This document shows positions 47,035 through 59,400 of a stretch of 64,000 bases of DNA, piece by piece. The position numbers were made by a program, and so were the translations under genes. Each line of letters opens with the position of its first letter. Position 1 is the stretch's first letter. The stretch comes from Bolinopsis microptera (taxonomy: Eukaryota > Ctenophora > Tentaculata > Lobata > Bolinopsidae). The stretch is from assembly GCF_026151205.1 (NCBI RefSeq), contig NC_087078.1, positions 9,688,675-9,752,674 on the forward strand, in the 5' to 3' direction. The notes under the pieces were generated by a model. That model was not told the DNA's origin. It did no database searches and saw only the letters and a program-made list of their open reading frames with translations.

Positions 47035-49260
47035 TTGTTCACATGTGAGTATTACACACATTCAATGCAGATATTGGTAGGGACGCGATCAGATTTGGCT
47101 TCCCTCGACTGCACGATTAAGACGTTTGTCTAGTTAACTGCAGTTGAGGACATTTAGATGTTCAAACTCAAAGTTTCTAATAGTAATACGAAGTTTTTTA
47201 GGTAGCAGCTAGAGATGTTCAATGTTGAGCAGCATTGCCATTATTCTTTTCCTTGCTCTATCCAGAGCCCTTGCGCTTGCAGTAGCGCGCGCCCGCCTCA
47301 CGGCGGTAAAAAGGGCTCTAGCCATGAACCCACCCAACGATTTTGGCACCACTCTACAGTGGTGCCAAAATTACCCGCGCTTTTGTCCTCATATGCGACG
47401 TGTGTAGCCTTTCAGACGTTGATTGCGTAAACGAGGTGTCGTACGTCACCTCAAGATCGGGTGACAGGGGGCTGACCATGCCCAAACCTAATTGATCATT
47501 GATTGGGTCTGAGGTCACGTGATTATGAGCCTATGAGGTCACGTGACTATGACCTTGTCCTCCGTTTCCCGCTCATTAGACCAGGTGAGCTTGCATGCTT
47601 GTGAATGTAGGTGTAAGTACAGCTGTACTGTAGTTTATACCTAATTAACCCCTATACACTGTCACTATGCACTATAGAAATCTGAAAAGTGGTTACTGCA
47701 TACTGGAGGGAGAAGTGCCAAGACTACCTGTGCTACATAGACGCTGTTGTAAGCACTGCGCACGCGCGCACGAACCTTCCCATCGGGGTTCGTGGATAGG
47801 TGCTTTTCTTGACTTGTGAAACAAGCGCGCCCGAAGTGGTGCGAAAGCACATGGTTAGGTGAATTCTTTTCCTAAAGCTATTAGATAGTATGTAGTCAAA
47901 GATGTTGCCGTTTCCTTGACCGAAATTTAACACCTTTTTGATTCAATTTTTGATCACCGACACTGGACACCAGTGACAAATCAGTAACTATAAGATCAGT
48001 ATGAGACATGAGTGACACAAGTCAATTTGCGTGGGGCATTGAAAGCGCCACCCAATAATTATTATTAGGCCGTGCGCCATAGACCGTCACCGTAAGACGC
48101 GCGCACTGACCATTGAATGGTTTTTAGCTCGTATTTCGGCCAGTACATTATTTCGGAAACAATCAAAAAGTTAAATATTATTATGCCTTCTTTGCTTGGT
48201 GAGATTTTCCGCGATGCAATGTCCATTGTTAATATAATACTATATAATGGACTGACCAGGCTTGTGCGCTACTTTGCATGGCATATTATTATGCAGCATT
48301 TGCGCGCCTCTTATCTAGTCATATTACGAAAAGAACAAAGAAAGCAGTGCGCGCTATTTCATATTTCGAAGAAATGATTAAAAACGAATATCATCCGTCA
48401 ATTGGTAAAATCGCATGTGAGTTGTACATTATAGATTTATAACCTACCAATTAAACGCGCGCCGAGTTGAACTCGTCGACGGTCTAATATTTGAAACAAC
48501 TATTTTACGAGTATCACCCGGCCGTTAACGTACATGTGAGTTAACTATTTTTTGTCTCACTTTCACGTCATGACCCGATACGGCCGCGCATTGGTCCGCG
48601 GCGGGCCTACAACCAACAACATGCATGTGCAGTGGTGCACAAGTACGTATAAGCATTGAGCATGTACACAGAACGGTCAAAATCGCACCCTTGGCCTGGG
48701 CGCCACTATTATAGCGAGCCCTTACCTGGGGACCCCGAGCTATTATGTTCATTAACAATAGAGATTAGGCGGAATGACAGGCTGAGCGTTCACATAGCCA
48801 TGTGCCTACGCGTACTGCGGTCGCGCGCTACTGCAAGCGAGAGGGCTCTGGTTAGAGCAAGGCTGAGCGCGGCCCAGTAAAGCGAGCCCATACACCATAT
48901 TGCATATCGAGATCTATCCCACTTCAAGTACAAAGTTGAAAGTAATACCCATTACTTTACCTGGGGACCTCTGGCTATTATAATTATGTTCATAAATGAC
49001 AGGCTGAGTAGAGCGCCGCCCAGTATCCGTTACTTTGATTGCCTAACCTTAACCCTAACCATAGCCCTAGTCAGCCACGGTCAAAATTTAATTGCACTCG
49101 CTAGGCTCCGGGCGACCGGGCGAGCTACCTTCAAATTTACTTGTATCACGTCTACTCCTAACTCCAACAAATAACTAAACTGGTGTGGGCCCATATTATA
49201 TATATATATTTGATTTTAGTGTTTCTTGCTAAATCATAAATGTTTGGTTTTTTTTTCTCG
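47035..49260. repeat. Repeat-rich spacer
   Basis: Contains a reversed CTACTGCAAGCG-type repeat (47252-47320), a direct copy at 48826-48862, and family A copies at 48723-48789 and 48958-49023. CACGTG boxes are frequent because the repeat families carry them. No gene seen. Confidence 0.55.
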
Positions 49261-49273
49261 AAATATTATGACC

Positions 49274-49660
49274 CGAAATATTAGGCTTTTACTAAATCGC
49301 TCGCCCAAAAATTTCACGTGACTTTTGTTTTTTGGTTTTGCAGCCGTACAAAACGGTTTTACATAAACCCTAATCCCAACCCTAACCCTAACCATAACCC
49401 CGAAGCTATCCATAACCCTTATCACAACCCTAACCCTAACCCGAGCCCTAAATAATCGAATTCACGTTTTACTAGCCTGTCACGTGACCAAAACGGTTTT
49501 TTGCCCATAACTCTCCAGGGAAGCATTTTAACCTTACGTCATGGGGGTGATTCGGAATCAGCGTCAAAAATACACCGATCTAGATCACTTTCATGCCTAA
49601 AGCTAGGGCCTTTTCACAAGAATTTTCTTAAAATTTGGGCGAGCGATTTAGTAGGAGTGG
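49274..49660 (-). mobile_element. MITE family C, complete copy
   Basis: Terminal inverted repeats with CTAAATCGCTCGCCCAA, internal CCCTAACCCTAACC runs, and a 13-bp direct repeat AAATATTATGACC on each side (49261-49273 and 49661-49673) that looks like a target duplication. Confidence 0.75.
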
Positions 49661-49673
49661 AAATATTATGACC

Positions 49674-50492
49674 AGGGTTGGAGTCAAAGTAGAGGATTCA
49701 GGTTTCAAATAATAATTTAGGACCACTTAGAGAATGTTTTTAAAAAGTCACGCGACAGTCGAGTGTAGAGTGATTAATCATATCCAAAAGTTTTACACGA
49801 TGTAAAATAAAGCGCGCCGCGCACTTTCCATTATTTACTATTGCGTATAAGACTTTGAATGTGAATCGAGCGCTATCAATGCATTCATACACATAGCGAA
49901 TGCTGAACATCTTCTGTTGGCGGCTGCATTCTTTTACTTGCGTAATTCTATCGTTGCACTATCCAGTATCCATGCAGTACGTATCCTTGCTGTATCCTTG
50001 TATCACTCCAACCTTTCCACTTTAATACGCTGCATCAACTATAATTTAGACCCTTTCGAGTGAAGCAAAAGGAATTGAGTTGTCATAAAGTATTGTTAAG
50101 GAATAGGGTTGATGTCGTTTTAGTTTATTGTCATTGACAGCTTCATCTGCGGTGCCCAACCTGATGTTAGTTTTTTATTCAATTTGATTTGATTTGACTG
50201 TGAGTTGTCTTTCTATTTATGTAGACATGATGGATAGTAACAAACACGTTTGAATTAAACCTTGATATTTTGACATCGTAAAAGATCATCTTAAAAGTTT
50301 ATCTTAGTCATGGCTATGAAACTGTTGACCTCCCATGGATCGATAAAATGTTGAACTAAATGGAATACCGCCCATTAATTGCTTGTTCCACAGACACAAA
50401 TGAATTAAACTGAATCCACCGCCTAAATTGTCACCTCTTTCTCCCCTTAGAGAGTTAACAGGCTGATTATATTTAAGTTTTGTAGATCAGTA
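49674..50492. other. Upstream region of PLK4
   Basis: No coding exon or repeat is recognised. It should hold the PLK4 promoter if the first exon at 50493 is right. Confidence 0.35.
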
Positions 50493-53400
50493 ATGCGGAA
50501 CGAAAAAAACTTACAATTCTGGGAACAGGTAACCAAGACTAATTGGGCCAGGTTTGCCAAATCAGTCTCTCAGACATGCTTTATTTTATCTTTTGAATGG
50601 AACCTCTTCGTACTGTGATGAAGCATTAAAAATTGAAATCAAATAATTCTTCAGTTAGTATAATATTGTACTATGTTTACAGTACACTATAATGTAGAAG
50701 AAGGGGTAAGCTAAGAAGATTAATGATCTTTTGGCAGGGTCCCTCCTCATTTAACCTTCAATCACGGTTTTCCGATCATTTGGCTGAGTCAACCTTGAAA
50801 GAGACATTACACAATTGGCACTTACCAAAAGTTCATATTTTCGCAAACATGTGACTGATTGACTCGATTCAGGAGTTTCTCTGTGCTGTGTTTTGATCTC
50901 ATTGCAGAATATAACTTGAAAATGTGCTTATAAATACTAAGCTATATCAATTATAGTATAACTATATTGTCTGACATTTCGGCTAGACCCATTTCAATGG
51001 CCTTTAAATATATAGAAGAAACTAAGGTACAACTAAAGGTGTAATTGAGGGATAAATTAGCTCTAGGAACTAGTTTCTTCTGGCAAAGCCCTTGGTAAAC
51101 ACAGTTTGGTGCGCACTACCTTAGCTTGGCAAAAATAAGAGATGTGTGAAATAAGAAGGATATGGCGTATTATATATAGGATATAAGGATACAAGGAAAC
51201 AAAAATTACAATTACTTAAATTGAGCTCACAATAATCGTAATCCGGAATTAATAATTTAGTTTGATAAAATTCCAATAATTAACAAATAAGTACATGTAG
51301 GAATAATTTACAAATCTTATGTTCATATACAAATAAATCCAATTTGTAGGGTTGAATTGTATCTTGTGGTCCTATAGCATTTTATAGATATTAGATATGA
51401 AAACAATTAAAGTATCCTTATCAGAGTTTCATATATCATCAACAAGTGAAGATCACTTTTAAATGGATGAAGTAACCAGAAGAGTCAACGAGAAAGGGAG
51501 GGAAAGTAAAATGTATGTCAGCAATAGCAGCAAATCTGGGGAAACTTTGAAATACACCACTTTGAAGCATTTAACCACCCCTTAAAAATCACAGAATATG
51601 AATTCTAGTAATCTGAATATTTACATAGGTTCAAAATTGTCATAGCTTTATGATAGTGCAACGAAAAAAATCTCAGAACATTTTAGTGCTGAGTTAGGTG
51701 GTTAAGTAGTCGAAATATGACTGATTTATTAGTCATATTTCATACCTCTTCTAACACCCAAACCCTTACTACAGTGAAGATATGAGTAGTACAGTTAAAA
51801 TTGATGGTCATAATTGAACAAAAATGGTTCGTTGACACATAGTTGAAGAAGGAAATTAAAAAAATTAATAAATGTGGTCTGTGGAGTGATTTATTTGTTT
51901 ATGTTATAGTGTACGCGTGCGTGCGCTTGCGCATACTTAACCATCTGTTGGCCAACATATTTAGTCTATGCTTAAATTATTTATATATTATGTCACCACT
52001 ATGGTGCCCAATACTTTTAGTGAAGGTCTGATGTAGAACAGTTAACCACCAACAGTGGTATATCAAAAAAACCATGTTTGTACGCGTGCGCACGCTTGCG
52101 CGTACTTAACCACCTGGTATGGCACAGCATTGAAATATCATCATAATTTCAAAGGCAGACATGTTTATTTTGGACTTTCGGTCAACAGAAGCCATCACAA
52201 ATTAACCATTATTCAGCAACCTCCGAACTTTTGGTGCCTTATTTTGTTTTGATATTTGATTATGAGAGATAGCTGAAGGATAATTAATGATTTTAAAGAT
52301 AATGCAACAGAATGTGTGGCCGTATGGCGGTTAAAACGACCAAAAACACTGATTTAGGTCAATTTTAGACCTTTATTAACCATGCTGGACGCAACAAAGG
52401 ACTCAGCAATGTTTCTGTGCATATAAATGAGCTGGTAGTTATATCTAGATAATGCAGCATGGCCAGCTATAGCTTTACAAAGCTAATATAATGTGCTCTA
52501 AAAATTGTTAATTAGTGCAAATATAGGGTATTTTCGAGACATTTTAACCACCTTAGCTGCACATTGATCGGAATGCATGAACTTCGGGTCAATTATGCAT
52601 TTGCAAACAAATATACACTCAATTGGATAGCAAACCATTATCTGAAGTTCATATTGTGGTTAATTTTCACTTTAATAGATGCCTTGTTCAACAGCCTAGC
52701 AAGTCATATAGCTCTTTTAACCACTTTTATGACAACATTTCTTGATAACTTTTATCAAAACCTTTCAAATGTCCTTTGTTGACCAGAAAAAGTTGACTCA
52801 AATCATTAATAATGTTTTGATTAATGGTTACCAAAAATTTTTGACGTTTTAACCATCTTTTAGCACTTTTTATGAATATTAACCACCTAAAATCAACCAT
52901 ACTATTAAATTGCACATTTGTGATGAAAAATTATCATCCATGTACAAATGAACAACCACCACTATACATCTATAATCAGAGCAATATTTATTGCTCATCT
53001 TTCATTTTCCATTTACCCACCATTAGGACCACAAAATGCCCCCAGTTAGGTTTTAAAACTTTTGTAATAGTTGCACCATGGGATGATCTCAATATAATGA
53101 CTACTCAGTTCATAATATCATATCTCAGAATGGTGGTTAACCCTAAAACTGGTATTTTAACCACTATAGTGGGCACATAGAGGATTCATTAACCACAATT
53201 ATTCAACATAACTGTACTGCAGTGTTTTGTGCACCAGAAAAGCATCACTCCAACATTTAGATTAACCACAATAAGCTGCAAAATCATGTTGAAGTCAACA
53301 TACTCAAAATGTGTGAAAAAAGTCAATGTCCACCAAGTTTCCCCAGATTTGCTGCTATTGCTGATGTCTAAAGAAGTGGATTGGCCAGAACTTTCTGCAT

Positions 53401-56400
53401 TCGATTTATAGACTCAAACAAATCAAACAATTTTTGACTGTGTGTTTTTTACTGTGTTTCGACTAAAATCTACATAGTATAATCCTTTATCAATAACTTT
53501 TCATTTTTAGCAAAGTTTAGAGTTCTGATGTGCCAATGGATGAACCATGACAACCATGTATTGTAACATAGGTCCTGGAAGTAGAAAAACGGTTGGTTAC
53601 TATGTCATAATGTTTTACTCTCCAACACTATTATTACCATACACAACAGTTTGTGATTTGCAAGCTAACTGTTATATGGCTTCAAAATATTGTACATCTT
53701 CCCCCTAAATTAGACCATTATGTTAATTGTTAATTCTAAAAGCTTCTCTTCAGGACTTCTCATTCATAAGAAAGATTGGAAGAGGTGGTTTTGGCGAAGT
53801 TTACGAAGCAAAGTGCATTTCTACTGGAGAAGTTGTTGCCTTGAAGGTTCTCGACAAAAGAAAACTAAAAAAAGAAGAATACCGGAAAGTTTGCAATGAG
53901 ATCGAAATACACAAAAACATTCAACATCCGAGCATCGTTAAGGTATTTATATTCCCTTTATGAATAGTGAAATGATTTATATATTCTCTGTATTGAACTC
54001 TAAACAAAAATTACAGACTCTAAATAATGGTCACCCTGCACTTTTTGGTTATAGTCGCTGCAGGCTTATCTTACCAAATAGATATAATAAAACCACGTAG
54101 AACTGAGACTAGAATCTCAGACAATTTTAAAACCAGAAGCTTGCAGTTGTTGTAATTTTTTACTCAATTCACTCTTCCCCAGATGTACGGATGGTTTGAG
54201 GATGTTAACTTTATGTACCTGGTTTTAGAAAAGTGTTGCAATGGAGACCTTCACCATTTCCTTAAACGAAGAGGAAATCCTTTACCTGAAAGCGAAGGTA
54301 AGTTGTGTCGGGGTAAGGTAAATGCAGGGTAGTCCAGAATGATCTTCATTTCAAGTCACTGTGAGACATCTCCGAGATTGCAGGGTACTCACAGTGATAT
54401 TGCAACATGTAACAGTTTATTGTGGGTCACCCTGTAGTAATGATCTCCCATTTTAAGGATTCTGAATTCTTAATTTTAGTGTTTTACGCTTATTATCAAC
54501 TTCATGAATCTAATATGTTTACTTTAGATTAAATACGACATGAATCTTATATGTTTACTTTAGATTAAATACGACATGAATCTAATATGTTTACTTTAGA
54601 TTAAATACGACATGAATCTAATATTTTTACTTTAGATTAAATACGACATGAATCTAATATTTTTACTTTAGATTAAATACGACATGAATCTAATATTTGT
54701 ACTTTTAATAAAGTTTGATTACACTGACAAGTGACGGTACACCCTACACTTGATTTGTAACAATTCCTATCCACAGCTCGGGAACTATTTGCACAGCTGG
54801 TAGATGGTGTTATACATCTACATAACAGTAACATAGTTCACAGAGATATCTCACTCAACAACCTGCTCTTAACTAAAGACATGACCCTGGTAAGTACCCA
54901 ACTAACAAGATGAAGTGTTTAGTATTTGACTCGAAAAATAATTTAAACAGCCATCGTTAGACTTGAAAAACAGATCAGTATTAACATTGTTTTTGTGCTG
55001 ATATAACTGAAAGAGTGAAAGTGATTTGCTCGTCAAAAAATAAGGGATCGTCCAATTATTCGTTATTACATCATAACCTTTCTTGTATCAGAAGGATACA
55101 AAATAACTCATATGAAGTCTTGCATATTTTTGGTCCCATTCTCTAAACGTCTTCCTTTCTGAAGTCTGAACCTGTCGCAGTATATTTAAGCATTTATGAG
55201 TTACAACTTACAGACATTCTGCATTAGGTGTCACGTGACCATGGTCATTCCTACCGCAAGGTTAAATTGACCTTGAGAAATTTAAATTGACCCTGAGAAA
55301 ATTAAATTGTCTTTATTAAGGAGGGCTTGGTCCCCTGCAAGGTAAACGTTTAAAATTCAAATTCCCGTCGAATTTTCTCAAAAGTACGTGTATAAAACAG
55401 TGATGCCCCGTTTAGACCGAGTGTTATGAATTGCAATTGTGCAGACAACATTAGACGTTTTATCACACTGGTGCGTGTCAATCCTTGCCCTGTTCATCAT
55501 GCTGTCCTTTCCAAATATTTGCAACAGTTTTCGTCGCCATGGCAACAAGACAAGCACCCAGTACTTCGTAAGGGTCTTGCTTGAGAGAGGCGAACAAGCA
55601 GTAACGGCTGCTCACGTGATAAAAATACTCCTCCCTTATTGGCTCCTTGCCACATTTCTTGCATTCCTATTGGTGGAAACGTTGCACTGTACTGCGAGAG
55701 GTAATGTTCAGTGGTGTGCATGACAAGGCCTCTCGATCTCTGAAGATTTTCTCGTGTTACTGGAAATATGTTTGTAAATATGGTGTAATATGGGTAATTA
55801 GGGTAATAAGGTTCCTTGTTATGTTTACCAGTAAACACTAAACATGAAACAACTTGTAATATATCCTTAATAACATGACAAATAACGTTATGATTAGTGT
55901 ATCAGCATGATGATTACCACCGTTATCTCCTACACAGTACTAACAATATATAGATACTGTGTGTCCTACACAGTTCTAACAATATATAGATGTTGTTATC
56001 TCCTACACAGTTCTAACAATATATAGATGTTGTTATCTCCTACACAGTTCTAACAATATATAGATGTTGTTATCTCCTACACAGTACTAACAATATATAG
56101 ATGTTGTTATATCTCCTACACAGTTCTAACAATATATAGATGTTGTTATCTCCTACACAGTACTAACAATATATAGATGTTGTTATCTCCTACACAGTTC
56201 TAACAATATATAGATGTTGTTATCTCCTACACAGTACTAACAATATATAGATGTTGTTATCTCCTACACAGTTCTAACAATATATAGATGTTGTTATCTC
56301 CTACACAGTACTAACAATATATAGATGTTGTTATCTCCTACACAGTTCTAACAATATATAGATGTTGTTATCTCCTACACAGTTCTAACAATATATAGAT

Positions 56401-59400
56401 GTTGTTATCTCCTACACAGTTCTAACAATATATAGATGTTGTTATCTCCTACACAGTTCTAACAATATATAGATGTTGTTATCTCCTACACAGTACTAAC
56501 AATATATAGATGTTGTTATCTCCTACACAGTTCTAACAATATATAGATGTTGTTATCTCCTACACAGTACTAACAATATATAGATGTTGTTATCTCCTAC
56601 ACAGTTCTAACAATATATAGATGTTGTTATCTCCTACACAGTACTAACAATATATAGATGTTGTTATCTCCTACACAGTTCTAACAATATATAGATGTTG
56701 TTATCTCCTACACAGTACTAACAATATATAGATGTTGTTATCTCCTACACAGTTCTAACAATATATAGATGTTGTTATCTCCTACACAGTACTAACAATA
56801 TATAGATACTGTGTGTCCTACACAGTTCTAACAATATATAGATGTTGTTATCTCCTACACAGTACTAACAATATATAGATGTTGTTATCTCCTACACAGT
56901 TCTAACAATATATAGATGTTGTTATCTCCTACACAGTTCTAACAATATATAGATGTTGTTATCTCCTACACAGTTCTAACAATATATAGATGTTGTTATC
57001 TCCTACACAGTTCTAACAATATGTTGTTCTGATAAATTATGACTCATCATGTGTGAGCCTCACTTCACTGGGGACACCAACTCATCAATAACACGTAATA
57101 ACATTGTATTGTGTACAATAGTCATGATACAATTAGGGATAATACAGTGTACTATTAGGGATAATACAGTGTTCTGTGTTCCCAATATTGTCCCACGGAT
57201 ACGAATTAGTAGCACCAGTGGTCAACTTGGACACCTGCAGTATGTCATGTGACCAGTATATCATGTGACCAGTAGTCATGTGACCATGTTAAACAGTGTG
57301 TGAACTGTGGGATCGGTCATGTTATACTAATGATTGGGGCGTCTTCCTCTCGGAGAAATCGTTATTTTTAATTAGAGATCTGTAATCAGTACTTGTTTCT
57401 AGTATGTTCAGTGATCATGAGGTACTTGTAATTTGGTTCATTTAATATAATTCAATCAGCTGGCTTGATTATAAAGTTAGATTAAAATGAGCAGAAAATG
57501 AAAAATTGAAATGATTTAATTCGATCCTGCCGGTATGCCCAAAGGTTGGGAACTTGTTCGTATTTTTGAAACACTCGGTACCTATAATCTAGGAATTAAC
57601 AGTACCGTATCTTTGCCACTTGCTCTGATCAAAGCTGAAAGCGATCTAATTAAAAACATTGAATCTTGTGTTATTGGTCAAGAGCTGATAAATTCCCAAA
57701 ATAAGACGCTTAGATGATGTTAATGTGTATTAACAAACAAAGGCTCACAGACGATGTTAATTAAATTGATAACAACAGTAAATATTGTGTACCCTCGAGC
57801 CTGTTCTAACACCTGATTAGAACGAAGCTTATCTTATATCTAACCATTTTCTTAAATATTTTTAATGATCGAATGATCGAGTTATACTGTACGCTTTAAC
57901 ATTTTAATTAGCGCAGACTTGAACCACATTTTTGTAGGATCATGTTATCTTTACTCTTATCAACCCGATCAGAGCCAGATGAGCGCATAAATTACCTGGT
58001 TACCTGGTTACCTGGTTACCTGGTTACCTGGTTACCTGGTTACCTGGTTACCTGGTTACCTGGTTACCTGGTTACCTGGTTACCTGGTCACCTGGTTACC
58101 TGGTTACATGTTATCTTTACTCTTATCAACCCGACCAGAGCCAGATGATCGCTTAAAAATTAAGTTAACAATTTTAAAAGATCTCTTATGCTAATATCAC
58201 AGTATTTTATAAACTTACAATATGGCATGGTCTGATATGAAAACCTTGAATTTAACTGTAAAGATGTAAATTCCAGTTAAATTTAAACAATTGATATCAA
58301 TTATTATAAGTATTTTCAGTATTGTAGCTAAACTAATTCTCAATTTCAGAAACTTGCTGACTTTGGTATGGCTAAGCGACTGTCCGGACCTCAAGACACT
58401 CACAGAACAATGTGTGGAACTCCTAACTTTATGTCTCCGTGAGTTAACTCCCTGGCTGTAGCAACAAGTTACAACATGTCACAGAACTGTTACACTTACA
58501 AATTTACAGTTCAACCATCAACCACTTTATTTTAACTGTCTAGAAAATGATCGTTCAACTTAATTGATTGAAGGTATTAGAAAGTAAAGAAAAGGGGATC
58601 TGTTAATTGATTTGAGCTTCATATCTCCCATATCTGTACCACTTTATATCTGTACCACTTTATATCTGGATCATTGTTAAGGATTTTCTAGGAACCATTC
58701 CGAGCTAAAGCTTTTAGCAAGGAGGTAATTTATTTTCCTGATTTAATGTCCTCTCCTTCCCCCTAGGCTATCGAATGTAGATTGTAGAATATTGCTCAAT
58801 CTAACTGATGGCAGACATTAAAATAGCTAAGTTATCAGCCATTATCAAGTCTGCTGTGCCCTAACTGCAACAGTTGCAATTCTGTCTCTCCGGTGGGTGC
58901 ACGACCTACCGCCACCTAGAGTCACCATTCTGCTGAAACCGGACTTACTCACAGCAACTCAGCTTACAATCACATTAAATACTGTTAACTAACTCTTCCT
59001 CCAATCAGAGCCTTGTGTTTCTATCACGTGGGTGTGATCAACCAATGGGGCTCTACTTTTGAGTCTCGGTTCTCGGAACGGTGTTCAGCGGGGAAGCGGC
59101 GGGAAGATTTGAATTTGTCAATATATTTATGAGTGGCTCGGTCATTAGTGAGTGAGAGATGGTGTTAATAATGTCACCTTGGAAACAGCATATTATAGTT
59201 TATATGTCAATCAGGGAATATGGGTTATGTCTAATTATCCTTAATTAACCATGCGACCTGTCCTCAGCCTGTTAGACGGATTTAATTTACTGAACTGATT
59301 TGATCACCACTCACATGAGTTGTGACCAATGATAAGGTGCATTTAGGATAATAATACGGATGACTAGTCATAGTCTACCTCTCGAAACATTTCCTGATGC

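Noticed and set aside
55439-55838. Overlapping 94- and 113-codon ORFs in a PLK4 intron
   Set aside because: Both strands are open over the same bases, no family is recognised, and one sense would need to be fortuitous; no reason to prefer either.
57535-57717. 60-codon ORF beginning MPKGWELV
   Set aside because: It begins near GATCCTGCCGG, which recalls the start of SSU rRNA, but the sequence does not continue as rRNA, and the ORF has no recognisable domain.
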